A program made the translations under genes and the position numbers. A stretch of 64,000 bases of DNA from Pyricularia pennisetigena (Eukaryota; Ascomycota; Sordariomycetes; Magnaporthales; Pyriculariaceae): assembly GCF_004337985.1 (NCBI RefSeq), contig NC_043740.1, positions 4,401,030 to 4,465,029 on the forward strand. The letters are read 5' to 3'. The notes beneath the pieces were generated by a model. The model did no database searches, had not been told where the DNA came from, and saw only the letters and a list, made by a program, of their open reading frames with translations. Positions 52,456 through 64,000 of the stretch are shown here, in pieces. How positions within the stretch are numbered: the first letter of the stretch is position 1; each line of letters opens with the position of its first letter.

Positions 52456-54948
52456 CTACCTCGACAACGTGTTAAAGTCAATTTCAGCGGCCATCATACC
52501 TCCGCCACCAGCTCCCATGGGTACGCCCATTGAGTTAGTCAGGACGCTCATATCAGAGTTTGTCCTCTGCAGATTTTGAAAGTCCCCAACAGTCCTGAGT
52601 TGTGTGTTGTTTGATGGGGGAGGCATTGCAAAGCTATTTGACCGTTGTGGTGGCTGTGGCCGCATTAACATGGCGGGCCCACCCGGCATGATTGAATGAT
52701 TCAATGATCCTGCAGGACCGAATGGCTGCTGCCCTCTTACACCGGCACTGCTGAGGGGCTGCTGCGGTAGTGGATGCTGGCCTGGTATGTTGGATGGCTG
52801 ATTGATTCCGCCATGCAGGCCATTTTGATGATGAGTAGACATATTGTGACCCATTGTTTGAATAGTCGGCTTCGGCGGATGATTATGGGCCGAAGTCGGT
52901 GTAAATTGATGATGCTGCTGCTGTGGTGGGGGCTGCTGCATGCGGTGCTGTGTCTGGTGCGATCCCATGCCTCCAGGTCCATTCAGTTGTGGCCCAGGCC
53001 CAACAGGGCTCATCATGTCCGATATGGGATTGAACTCCTGGGGTATCCCCTGAGGGTACTCAACCTGAGGAGATATCACAGGCGGCGAACTGCTGAATGG
53101 CGAGTTCATATCTGTGACTGACGGGACGCTTGCGCCCGAAGAAGTGCCGGGTTCTGTCTTGATCGACGGCTCTGGGAATCTGTAGTCGAAATCATCCATT
53201 TGCATCGTGCTAGGCTGGCCTATCCCTGCGTTGCCAAAACCATCGAAGATGTCGACGCTGCACATGTTTTCAGGCATGTGCTGAAGCATCGGGCTGATGA
53301 GGCGAGGTATCACTTCGTGCATCTTGCAGAGGAGCAGCGGCAAAAACCTAGACTCGTCCTTTCGAATGACTCCGACGATGTTGAAAATCTGTTGTAGAGT
53401 CTCGCGGGGGTTGAACGGGCTAAAGGGGTTTTGGGTTGCAGGCTGGACTGTCAAGACATCAATCAATGACGAGGCGGTTTCGCAAAGTTTCTCAATCTAC
53501 ACAATGTCCGTTAGAATACTAATTTCTAGCAAGCCCGATGTTTTGCTTCAGGTCGTTGACTTACGAAACCTGCGTTTATCAACTCCGTGTTCTGGGTAGA
53601 GAAGGCTGCGGTCATCGCCACAAGCTCCCGCTGCAGATCCACAGGATATTGCACTGTCGTGTCGCTAACGTTCTGGGTCTTGGCCATGCTCAGCTGCCAA
53701 ATAAGTTGCTTGAGCCAAGCCTGGTTGTTTCGAGCATCGGCCAGCTGCGGGTCAACATTGTTCAGATAATGCGGCAGCACTTCGTTGAAGTTCTTATGGA
53801 GTGTGTTGATATAGCTGGACGAGCAGTTGTTCCTGCTCTTGCACCAGAGATTCGTGAACTGGTCGTCAAACTGCCGGAATATGGTTATCATGAGCAAAAA
53901 ACCACTAAGTTGAGTTCCGAAAGGATCCATCGGCCCATCTCCCAGTGTGGGAGAGTTGATGGTGGCCTGCAGTGACAGAGGGCGGCCGCGTTGTATAGCG
54001 TAAGACCTGTTGGATAGTCAGTAATGCAGAACCAATGTGATTTGCTGGAAACGGCTCGGCGCACCTTTCTGTCATGTAGAGCAGCCAGTAGAGTCTCCTC
54101 CACCGGGATGCAGTAGTGTTGTCTACGGTCAGGTATGATTCCTCCTTGTTCATGCCAAACATGAGCGTAACGGTCAAAGCGTCGCGCAGATGATACCAAG
54201 CCCTGTCGTGCTCCTCCAGGCCGTAGTGGCACGCGAAAAGAAAGTAGCTGGTGCAGACGCTGTTGAGGCTCGGCTTCTCGAGATGATCGTAGAGTCGGCG
54301 CACGCGGGATGTCTCCTCCATAAGCAGGCGAGCTGACACAATGCTGGCCCCGGGCTGCGCATCCAGGCCATAAGGGTCACCGCCTGGCATTGACATGCCG
54401 GGCTGGAGCATCATAAAGGCGCAAAGGGATGTCATGAGGCTGTACGTCTCAGGATCGGTTTCCCATACTCCAAGGTCGTGTTCGACTTGCTGTCGGTTCA
54501 GAATAGGAATGATGGAGAACATGTTGGCGAAGTAGAACTCGATGCACGCGCTGACCATGTCCTTGGTCAAGAGACCACGAGATGGTGCCGGGGCCGGGCT
54601 TGCCGGTGGACTCGGGGCGCCATTGAGGCGATTATGTACTTTGGTGGCCAGGCTTGTCTGACGTTGCGTTTCTCGAAGTTCGCTGATGACCTTGGCTCGC
54701 GAGCCCTTGGGGCCTTTTTTCTGGGGAATCGCATTGTAGGTGCAAGAAAGCTGGGCGGACGAGCAGTTTCTGCACGGGTTGATGCCGTCGCATTTGACTT
54801 TGCGACGGTGGCAGGCGTCTGTTGGGTGCATTACCAAGGTTTTCCAACGGTCAGTAATCTGAATGGCCAGAGGGACAACAGGCGAACTCAATTTTGCCAA
54901 CGGTTCTGCATGAAACCTACCACACGCCCTCTTTACGGCAGTCGTCAT
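52456..54948 (-). CDS. Zn(II)2Cys6 fungal transcription factor
   Basis: Four exons (54948-54921, 54818-54065, 54006-53565, 53496-52456) encode 754 aa, all joining in phase. Exon 1 is only 28 bases and ends inside the zinc cluster. The DNA-binding domain has cysteines 9, 12, 19, 25, 28 and 35 (C-x2-C-x6-C-x5-C-x2-C-x6-C), followed by a basic QKKGPKGSRAK linker. The fungal_trans regulatory domain in the middle is supported by TERSYAIQRGRPLSL, formed only after splicing exons 2 and 3. The last exon has a Gln/Pro/Met/His-rich activation-type tail. Members are nuclear regulators of metabolism or development; the target pathway cannot be assigned. The upstream in-frame Met at 55071 would add a hydrophobic segment and is less likely. 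Confidence 0.9.
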
Positions 54949-57900
54949 TTTTGGTTGTTTTGTTCGTGGTGTGATCAAATCAACCAAAAAAAAAATAATA
55001 CACAGAAAAACTTTCTTGCTGGCCAAAACGATCAGTGCCTTGGATGTTCCCGTGTCCTTCGAACCCCACACCTAGTCAATGTGGTTGTCGAGTCGAAGAT
55101 GGGACGCAAAGCCTTCGGGTTGTACCGTGAGTCGCTGCGCGCGCGTTTCTCTAGATCAGGCACATCGGAGGTCTTTGCCCGCTCGAACCGGATTGCAGGG
55201 TTCCCGACTATCGCCTTCAGACTGTTGTGTACCAGGAGCGGCGGGCCTTGTGTCGATTAGAGTTGTGGTCAATCAAGAATAAAGAAAAAGCGCACGAGCG
55301 ACGAGGCAATTCGCGGGGGAACTCCAGATTCTCTAGCGATCTGTATTCGGGCCGGAGTATGGAAAAATAGGACAAGACGAGGGAAATGGTCGAGGGATGG
55401 ATGAGAAGCGGAGACGTGGGAATCAAAAGGTGGGAAAAGCGAGGTAAAGGCAGACAGTACAAATGGGAAAGCGGGTCGTGGGACTGGCTGGTGCACAAAT
55501 GTGACTGGCTGTCTGGTTAATAAAACACGGAAAATGCCCGGGGTGGGTAGTGGCAGGTAGGTGGATGGTGGGTCAGAATCACGCCTTACTTGGGTTTAGC
55601 GCAGGGTGTGCGCGGACCTGAGGTTAGGTTATGACAAGAAGAAGTACTTTGCAGGTAGGTTGGCCTGGGTTGGCGCCGGCAGGCAGGCAGGCAGGAGCGG
55701 AATTTGGCCAGTTTTGATGGGCTGAGGTTTTGGGAAAGCCACTTCCATGCAAACGAGATGGCAGGCATGGAAAAGAAGTTGAGAATTATACAGGCTGTAA
55801 AACAAACTACGAGATGTCATCCAACGCACAGGTGTGGGAATGGGCGGATGGAACAGGTCAATTTTCAGCAGAAATGCTGCATGGCATACAGCGTACAGTA
55901 CAGTACCTAGCAAGCAAGAATTGGGACTGGGACAATGAGACGACACAACTGTAAATTGGATGAGACGACATGTATTTCCATATCGCTCCTATTCCTTTTT
56001 TTTTTCCTCTCTCATATCTACTGTACGGATACATCCGTCTGATTCATTGAGGATAGCATGGAGATTGGTATGGGTTATTGATGCCGTTGAAAAGGCGTAA
56101 ATTTGGTGTGGTTTTCCTGGTGGAAAGTACCAATTCTACAGTATGTACCCTTTCCCCCCTCCCCTCATTTCCACACCTTGGGGCAGTACCGTACCCGGAC
56201 TTGAGCCAAGGGAGCTGGTTTGGTTCGCACGTTCCGCGTCACACAAAAACAAAAAGCCACACGCCTCCAGCTGCCAGTTGACCAGCTGAAATCCCAACCT
56301 GCATTCGACTGTCAACGTCTTTTTAGCAGGTGCTTCCAATTTATGAACTAGCCGCACTACCGCGCAAGGCACACCCTAGCAAGCTGCATCGTCTTCATGG
56401 GCTCAACAGGCCCGCCTGCATTGGCACCCGCTAACCTGGCATGCCGCCTTGGGCTCTCTCACAATACCCAGACAGCACTGGCAATCTTTGTATCGTCGGA
56501 CTAGGCTTTGTGCTCCCTCCTGAGCTAACTGGCGTAACAATGCGCATTTAATCTATTACAATTTTTTTCTAGGGGTAACAGAACAGTGGTGCCCCTGGCC
56601 TTGTGTCTACTAACCACATGTTAAGGTAGCAGGCGAACTACTCAAGTTTGCTCAGCTAGCTTAACTGCCAAGTAGTAGTAACGGCAGCAAGATGCAGGCC
56701 TCATGTGTCAGGCCAAGAGAAGTGGCACTGTTTTCTTGCCAGACCCATAAGACAGGCGCCACTAGCAGCATTTGCCTCTGTACCTCTCGATTTTTTTTTC
56801 TCTCTCTCAATGTTGAGTATTATGTTTTTTTTTTTTTCCTTATTGTCTTGTCTTATTTTGATTTAGCTCTAGTATTTCTCGCAGTGGAAGAATGCTCAAG
56901 ATGTAAAAGTACATGACGCGACAGACAGACCCAAAGCCACGCAGAAAAGAAACCTGTCGATCGAGATCTGGATGCTTTGGGAGTGCGCGGGTATGGCTAC
57001 ATGACCCGAGCAAGCCGTGGGATCGCCGCCCGTACTGGCGCTGCTGGAATGAGTGGTTGATGCATCTTCAGGGTACTATCCTGTCGATCCTTCGCTCTGC
57101 AGAAGGTTACTTCTTTCTTGGACCCTACGCACCGATCGACGGTTACAAACCCCCTTTTTTGTCTTGTCAAAACCCTTGATGGGCAGGGTCTTGTTGTTTT
57201 GTTTCGCCATGTCTGCTGATCGATATGCCCAATGGAGATGGCATCCGAACTCTGTAGAATTTCTTCTCCAGCCAACGAATGTTCCAAAACTGGCACGGAA
57301 CGATGCAAACATCATGCAAAGGAAAGGTCCCAAGAAATCGCATTGCACAAAACATCGTATTGTATACGGGTATTCTTTTGGGAAGTTGGAGTTTTACGTC
57401 GTCTTTCCGATTTCCCCCAAAGACCTCGATCAGTTGCATTTGCGAAGCAATCACATACCCCAGTTAATGTAGAAAAAAAAAAAATTCAATTAAATTGAGT
57501 TCTCAGCATTGAGATGACAAATGAGGGCCTCAGTCCCAATCTCGATCTGACCAGCCATTTCATGGCCAAACCCAAGCTGAAAAACATAAATAGGAAACAA
57601 ACCGCTGGACGAACAGAGCACTGCGTTCGATATCCTCAGCACCATCACCGAAATTCCATCCAAAACCAGGCACAAAACGATCCCTGCCCAAAGTCTGTGC
57701 CTGAGTGTAACATGCCCGCCCCACCAGGCCCCACACAAAGCACAACGTTCCATCCCTGAAAATGGAGAGCGCAAAACCAAGTATGGAGCATTTCCGCTAT
57801 TCACAAAGAAGCGCTACCCCTTACCAGTAGTCTTTCTCTGCGGTCCACTACTGTTACTGTACGTACCAGCAGGTTGCGGTGGGGTCTCCGAGGGCTAAGC

Positions 57901-59506
57901 TTTTCGGTCAGCACAGCTGAGCACGTGTGAAGGAGCCCTTGGTGGCAGAGAGCAAAGAAAGAAAAGCAAGAAAAGATTCAAGAAGCAATGAGAAAGGCGG
58001 TTTTCTTGCCGACAAGTTATGCAAAGCATGTGCAAAACAGCCAGGAGAAAGCCACTGTAAGGAGTCGGGTGGCACAAAACTAACCCGACCGCAAAGCGTG
58101 CTTTCTTGCTAAGTCGATTTATTGCAAGGGGAACCAGGCAACACAGGTCTCTGCAGATATTCAGTACAAGGTAGTACGCGGCATCATCCGTGTACACATA
58201 CAATGCATTTCAAGTGAAGAATAACAGGTGACTGTCACTCGTTCTGTTGGCAATTTGCCCTATCCCTCACTAGTGCCAAATGTGACGGTGCCGACTGGCC
58301 TAGACGCGAAAGGGTGCTGCCTAAAGGGGATCCAGACTAATATCAACTCTAGGTAGGTATAGACCAAATAAATTAGAGTAAATATCACGTCCATAAACAT
58401 CGATCGGTTGAGCCACTGCCTTCGTTTGGCGCCGTTCCATCGCTTGCCCAGGGCTCTGCCAACTCGGTCGTTTCAGGCACTTTTCATTAGTAATAATTGT
58501 TGCAAAGCCACTCTACGCTTTGTGGAACCCAAGGGACCACTTACATCGAGCACCAACAAACCAAACCAAAAAAGAAGCCTAAACGCCCTCACGTGAAGTT
58601 CACCATGGAGGAGAAATTAAAAAAAAAAAAAAAAACCTAGCCTTGCTGCATCCAGCATCCCGGTGGTTGCCGTGGACGCGCACCAGAATTACTCGGCACA
58701 AAACACACAAGTCCAGCCTCATACTCGAGGACGGCCGACATTTGACGAGGAAAACTGCCGAGTACTAAGGCGCCCAGGCGGGGGNNGAAACGCGGGATTT
58801 GCCGTTTGTGCCCTATTGTTTTATTTTATTTTGTTGGTCTTGTGTAAATCTCCTTGTAAATTTCCTTGTCAAATCACTGGGCCGAAGCCCTGTCCCCAGG
58901 ATCCCCAGGATGTGCACATGTGTTGTGGATGGGAACACCCCTGCGGCAAGTGTGCTGGTCCATGAGTCCATGCATGCAGACAACAGGGGAAAAAACAGAA
59001 AGGAACGGGTCAAATTTGCAGTCATGACAATCTTGTGGCTGCTGTGGCATGATATACTAGAACTTTTTAGTTCCCTGCCCCCTGCCCTAAACTCACGGGT
59101 TCTTCCGTCTACAGCGCGGAATAGATGGTCCGGTCAATGCGGAACCTGACTGGACTGCAGAGACTTGTTCCTCAACAGCTGATTCATTGATTGCAACGCG
59201 CGTGTCAACAAACAAAATGAGGACACAGCAGATGGATCTGAGCTGCCTGAAAGGTAAGGCGTAGCGCAACCGCCTTAGTAAATGATAGGTAATTCCAATT
59301 AACAGTCTGTGTCTAACTAAGCTAAATGATGAGATCAAAATGATAAAACAAGGGACACAAAAACGCCATCCCAACATGCCAAGATCCTATCCTCCACAAC
59401 ATGATACACGAACACTGTAGATCCTTCTCAAACCCAAAAGCCAAAACCCAAACGTCTCCACCGTAACACGTACAGTACAGTCTACTAGTACCTCACCTCA
59501 CCTTCC
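54949..59506. other. Long intergenic region, no confident gene
   Basis: 4.5 kb upstream of the Zn2Cys6 gene and downstream of the RNase T2 gene. There is a two-base gap at 58785-58786, A/T runs near 56830, 57471 and 58620, and only short frames lacking domains or splice structure. Part of it is probably the long promoter and leader of the transcription-factor gene. Confidence 0.6.
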
Positions 59507-60549
59507 TCACAGATCCCCACGTCTCCTCTTGGGCGGGTACTTGATCCACGGCGCGCAGTTGGTCGCGTCCCTGCCCGTCGGGGGCGCGGGGACAAACTCT
59601 CCCGTCTGCAGGCTGCCCTTGACGTAGTAGACGAACCAGGCCTCGTTGAGCACGTCGCCCTTCCTGTGCCTGTTGCCTCCCCTGCACCGCAGCGCCACCT
59701 TGCCACCGCCCAGGTACTCGGCCAACGCTTTTTGCACGTCGACAAGCGGGTAGCGCTTGCGGGCGTGCGGCACGATGCCGGCGCGCTCCAGCGCCGTGTA
59801 CGTGTCGAGCGTCTTGAAGAGCGCGACCGCGCGGGTGAAGTAATCCACCACCGCCATCTCGCCAGGGCTTGCTACCGCCGCCGCCGTGCTGCTGCACGAC
59901 GATGAGGATGGTGTCGAGTAGCATGCCGGCGCGAGCGTGTTGATGCACGTCCCGTGCTTGTTCCACTCGTGCTCCCACAGATGGTCATTGGTGCCCCGGT
60001 CCGCGACCCAGTATCGGTTCATGAAGGAGACGAGATCCGCCTGCCCGTGAGCGTGGAGGATTTCCGTGATGTTCCTGTACTGCGGCGCAATGTTGCAGAA
60101 CTGCTCATAGCCGCCGTTGCACAGATCCGGCCTGATTCCGAAACCGGACATTAGCTACAGGGAACTTGTTTGCTTATCAAAACGTAAACTAGGATTGGGG
60201 GAATAAGAGACACATACCACAACCCATGGATCGTCCAGTCCTCATCAGAACCTCCTTCGTGAATGTCCTGGTCCCAGAACTGGGTCAACATCAACTGACC
60301 ACCAGGGTGCACAAAGCAGCACGAGTTGCCTACGACGGGCGTGTTGTTGTGACACGACATGGGGCCATCGATCGGACAGGCTGGTGCGCCGGTGAGCGGT
60401 GAGTAGTGACATTGCTGTTGCTGGCTGCCGGTGTTTCCGACAACTGCCGAGCCGGAGTCGAATGGGTTCGCGATTCCACCGAGTGGGACTTGGGAGAAGA
60501 TGTTGCCCGCGTAGGCGAGCAGAGCCCGAATGGACTGTTGTGGTGCCAT
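59507..60549 (-). CDS. Secreted ribonuclease T2
   Basis: Two exons (60549-60218 and 60131-59507) with an 86-bp intron (GTATGT...ATCAG, completing a Trp codon) encode 318 aa. RNase T2 enzymes cleave RNA through 2',3'-cyclic phosphates and are secreted or vacuolar. Both active-site blocks are intact: CAS I WTIHGLW (residues 105-111, His108) and CAS II HLWEHEWNKHGTC (161-173, with Glu166, Lys169 and His170). The correct splice restores HGLWPDLC; an earlier AG would not. The N-terminus is hydrophobic (about 7-26) and fits a signal peptide. Many cysteines (47, 58, 66, 77, 78, 115, 123, 173) suit the disulfide-rich fold. A Ser-rich insert lies after CAS II. The C-terminus is basic. Confidence 0.93.
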
Positions 60550-61224
60550 CGTATTGCTTGCGACTGAGCAAGTATCTTGTTTTTGTGCAAGTTGTGATAC
60601 GAGTGATTCGAATGATGAATGGGATTGTGGAGGATGACTTTTGATAAAGAGTAAAGGTTGGATGATTGAGGGAGTTTGAGGTTCCGACAACGACGGTGCA
60701 GGTGATGTTCCAGGGTTTGTTAGGGGTCGGATGCCTCCATACGCCGCTCTTGGCCGGTCAGCTCTCCACTCAACCACCCGAGCATGGGGGGTTTCAAGCT
60801 GTTTAATTGGTCAGCTCTACCATAGCTTCCCCGGGTCCCACTTCCGCTTGGCGATTTAGATCGGGTGAGCTGCTAAGCTGAAGCAGTGCTGATACTGGGT
60901 GCTTGGTTGCCTAGGGAATTGAATATTGAATGTACAATGACTTTATTGTCTTCACTCAATCGCGACTTTACTCGGTGGTCTCACTTTCACAAACATTGAT
61001 ACTTAAGAAATTCCTCAACCTAAAAAACTTGAGTTTGAATGTTTACCATTGAGTTCATTGTGGTCCTGTAAACCAAGTACTCGGCACCAAGGTCGATCGA
61101 AACAGCAATGACGCGCACGCTAGCTATGAAACGAACTCCACCAAATGCTACCCACGTACCCATAGAATGGAGATCTGTCTATCGTCTAATTGAAGCAAAC
61201 AGAGGTCTTACCCCGACCAGGAAT
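60550..61224. other. Intergenic, no gene seen
   Basis: Upstream of RNase T2 and downstream of the FHIP-like gene. Nothing further recognised. Confidence 0.6.
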
Positions 61225-64000
61225 TCAGACGAACTTCACCTCGTCGAAAAGTCCTGCCCTCACCTGCACCAGACTGGACAACTCAAACAGGAAAGCCTGC
61301 AATACCAGCACGTTGGTGAGTACGTGTGACACCGATACTGTCTTGGCAGCTTCCTCTTCCGCAACCCTAGTGGCCTCTTCTGCGTCCGCTTCATCCTCCT
61401 CTTGTCGTCTCGATTCAGAGGCGCCGTCCGAATCCGGCGAAGGCGCCATGTTCCGTTGTCCATGCTCCAACTGGCGCTCCTCATCCTCATCATTCTCTTC
61501 ACCAGGCACTACCCCTTGCGGTGGTGGCGCGCCAGCCTTCGCCCCGAAATCCAGTGGGATAGGGGCGACCCCGCCGGTTCTGCCTTTGCCGGGAACGATT
61601 GCTAGTGTGACTCTCCTCGCTAAAATTTGCTGATCCACAGCCCGGAAAGCCTCAATCTGGCTGGCGACGGCAGGGTCAGTCGTCGCGGAGAACGCAGGCG
61701 TGTTTGCCTGGTATGCACCGCTCCTCGGCGTACCCACGCCTTCATAATTCACTGGAAACTCCCTTGGCGGCACCACGCATACTTGTCTGCTCGTAGGCGT
61801 GGCCGCGCCGTACCCGCCTGACATTCCGCCATTCTGCTGCTGGTGTCTCTCTTGCTGTGAGTCCGGGGTTGGCGACCCTGTCAGACCCCGCATAATACTT
61901 TCTTTGCGCCCCCTGGGGCTTGCACTCCTACTGCTGGGGCTGCCCAGCTCCGCCATGATGCGCTGCGCGAAGCCTTCTAGAGCAGAAGGCCTCTCTGCGC
62001 TGCTGGCACGTTGTTGGGAAGGCCGTGGCGTCATGGGTGTCTTCGCACCGCTGTTGGACCGATTCAGGACTGTGGGTTGTTGCGGTACAGAAGCGCCTGA
62101 TGCATCAGCCGTCTGGAATGCCTCGCGGCGTTGTTGTAAGAGCTCATCAAATCGAGGAATGCTCTCCCGGTAGGCCTCCACCTGGTCTGCTAGCATTTGT
62201 AGAGTTGACATGAGCCGGGGCAGGCTGTTAGGGCTCCACTTTGGGCGGCGACGACAATGGCGCATGCTTCTTTGGCGCTCCTTCTCTGCAAATTCGGCCG
62301 ATTCGGGATCAAGAGGCGGCTTGTCGCCGTCCTGCATTACCTCCAAGTCGTCGTCATCGTTCTGGTCGTACTTGTAGGCGTCTGGATGCCGCAGTAACCA
62401 TCCTTCGGCACATGTAAATCCGCAGACCGCAAGATCAAACAAAACATCCGTGGCTGAGAGATTGGTTTCGACGGGGTTAATGAAGAAAGTCTCCAACAAA
62501 TCTAGAATTCCGTTTAATAACGGGTCGTCTGGTCGAATGGTGTGCTTTTGCACATCCTGTGGTGCTCCAGGCAAACTATCTGAAGGGATCGCAGGTAGGT
62601 CGTGGTTATTTGTCGACGTTTTTGGCGCAACAAGCTTCAGTGAACAGGGATGGCTCTCAAGCCTGATGACCGTATCGCGCAAAACATCTTCGTAGACTGC
62701 GTCAAAGTTGTCCTGTCCTCCGATGCCTCCAGCAAGAGACATGAAGAAATCGACTTCCTGCTTGTGCGCACCCACCGTTCTTTGCGGTGTTGTAGAGAAG
62801 ACGGGTTCAGTGCGCAGCAGCGTTGCCGTTGCATAGCGATGGTGACGGCGGAGGATGGCAGATACCAACTGTAATGTCACGTGGATCGTCTGGTGGCTGT
62901 GTGATCGCAGACAGGCAAGCATCAAATCGACCAGATTGTATAGAAGCGGGTCGGCTGCTTCCTCGACCTGCGCGGCCAGCATGGTAGCCAGATCCATGGA
63001 CTTGCGCTTGCGCGCTGCGCTGACGGTGCCAGGTTCGGAGGCCACCTTGCTCGTACCCAAGGCATCGGGAAGAGCCAGGAGATAGTGGAGGATTAGATTA
63101 ATCATGTCGGGGTGATCTAAAGATTCGAGAATACGGCGAAGGTAGGTGAGCACGGCGACAGACGAGCCGCCATCTAGATCCGATGACTCGAGAAGGGAAG
63201 GGTATCTGGCGGTTGACGTTAGTCGGGAATAATGCCGAGGATGGGATGGCATGTGACCTACAATAACTGCTGAAGAAAAATGACCTGAAAATGCTCCAAA
63301 AGTGTGCTTTTGACCTCGACCGATCTGCAGTGGTTGAGGACATCCTGCCAGAAGAGCAGGTGTGATAGAAATGTATCGAGATGGGCTTGAAACTCTGACG
63401 AGCAAGAGCTGACAATCTCATAAGTTGACCTCGGATGCTGATAGTCGGAGAGCGCAAGGATTGGGGGCAAGCAATCTGCTGGGTGGTCCACGACTAGCTT
63501 ACGGCTCAGCTGGCTATACAGCGCGCCCAGTCCCGTGGCCATAAGGGTTGAAAGGTCGCTCTCTACAATCCATTGCTCCAGCGCAACGGAGCTCGAGGCC
63601 GATTCTATGATGTAAAGCAATCCAGTCCGCGCAAAGTCTCCCACCTTGCCTTCGACGTGGATGTAGTCAACCAAGAGGTAAAAGAGTGGAAAGTCTTGCT
63701 TCTGAGTTCTCCCCGCAAACTTCTCGTGGCTGTCCTCTGCCGTTCCTTGCTGCCGCTGTGACCGCTCTGGTAACTGTGACTTGAACCAAGCAGGCAGCAC
63801 TGTATCCGGGTCTAATCGTATCTTGGTGGTAATGTTGAAGGCCAGCTCCACAATTCTTATTTCTGTATCTGAAGCAAGCGGAACACTGTTTGGACCGGTG
63901 ATGCGGACCAAGAGATTGGTCAAGCTCGTAGCAAAAGCATCGCTCTCGTAAAAGGCCTCCTCCTCGCTCTCGATCAGTGTGGCGAAGAACTGCACGGCTT
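61225..64000 (-). CDS. FHIP/RAI16-like protein (FHF complex subunit), 5' end outside window
   Basis: Two exons are visible (>64000-63262 and 63205-61225) with a 56-bp intron (GTAGGT...CGCCAG), giving about 900 residues; the N-terminus lies beyond the right edge. FHIP proteins (FhipA in Aspergillus) join Fts and Hook to link early endosomes to dynein. The match rests on the RAI16/FAM160 region: VGDFARTGLLYIIE, LLFWQDVLNHCRS, LDHPDMINLILHYLLALP, DPLLYNLVDLMLACL, and the C-terminal HVLTNVLVLQAFLFELSSLVQ in two parts ending near VRAGLFDEVKFV. Between them is a long low-complexity region with Ser/Pro/Gln-rich and acidic stretches. No signal peptide or membrane segment is visible, as expected for a cytoplasmic adaptor. 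Confidence 0.82.

Noticed and set aside
54948..55071. Upstream in-frame Met of the Zn2Cys6 gene
   Set aside because: It would add a hydrophobic, membrane-like stretch before the zinc cluster, which is atypical. The Met at 54948 places the cluster at residue 9, as is common.
1..64000. CRISPR arrays, prokaryotic operons, phage or plasmid genes
   Set aside because: No spaced direct-repeat array or bacterial gene organisation; the introns and gene families are fungal throughout.

Overview
The window looks like chromosomal DNA of a filamentous ascomycete (Pezizomycotina, probably Sordariomycetes; a plant-associated, Magnaporthales-like genome is my best guess, not proven). The reasons are short GT-AG introns with CTAAC/CTGAC-type branch sites, dispersed 5S rRNA genes, a copia element damaged by C-to-T/G-to-A changes typical of RIP, and a gene set including cerato-platanin, a Git3-type GPCR, an AA7 oxidase and a Zn2Cys6 regulator. 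There are assembly gaps at 15114-15465 and 17498-17538 and two 2-base gaps.

Layout. Bases 1-8.9 kb are an AT-rich repeat block. Two adjacent copies of a long AT-rich repeat are seen, and the left copy is split by a complete 6.15-kb Ty1/copia element (792-6945) with 659-bp LTRs and a TAATA target duplication. The right copy preserves the matching empty site. Small TA-flanked inverted-repeat elements lie in the same block. From 8.9 to 22 kb the DNA is of ordinary composition with few genes: a Git3-like GPCR (11.7-13.7 kb, minus) and a small secreted protein (17.8-18.3 kb, minus).

From 22.8 to 34 kb is a second repeat-rich compartment. It holds a 594-bp MITE with ~140-bp inverted repeats, degenerate LTR-like repeats, a candidate solo LTR, a relic of an MFS transporter, two 5S rRNA genes in tandem, and three small secreted-protein genes that look effector-like: a cysteine-free proline-rich protein (24.1 kb), an alpha-hairpinin-like CxxxC...CxxxC peptide (27.8 kb) and a knottin-like six-cysteine peptide (32.2 kb).

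From 34 kb to the end is a conventional gene region: Alb1-like ribosome-biogenesis factor, YTP1-like membrane protein, AA7 FAD oxidase, secreted lactonase-family beta-propeller, Gfo/Idh/MocA oxidoreductase, mitochondrial dihydroxy-acid dehydratase (ILV3), cerato-platanin, a Zn2Cys6 transcription factor, secreted RNase T2 and a FHIP/RAI16-like protein cut by the right edge. Most genes were rebuilt by hand from splice signals, and the exon phases and lengths close in frame.

Possible functional links: the divergent AA7 oxidase and secreted lactonase, followed by a Gfo-type oxidoreductase, could act on oxidised sugars (oxidase makes lactones, lactonase opens them). The secreted peptides in the 22.8-34 kb block, with cerato-platanin and RNase T2 elsewhere, give a strong host-interaction flavour. 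No CRISPR, plasmid or prokaryotic features were seen.
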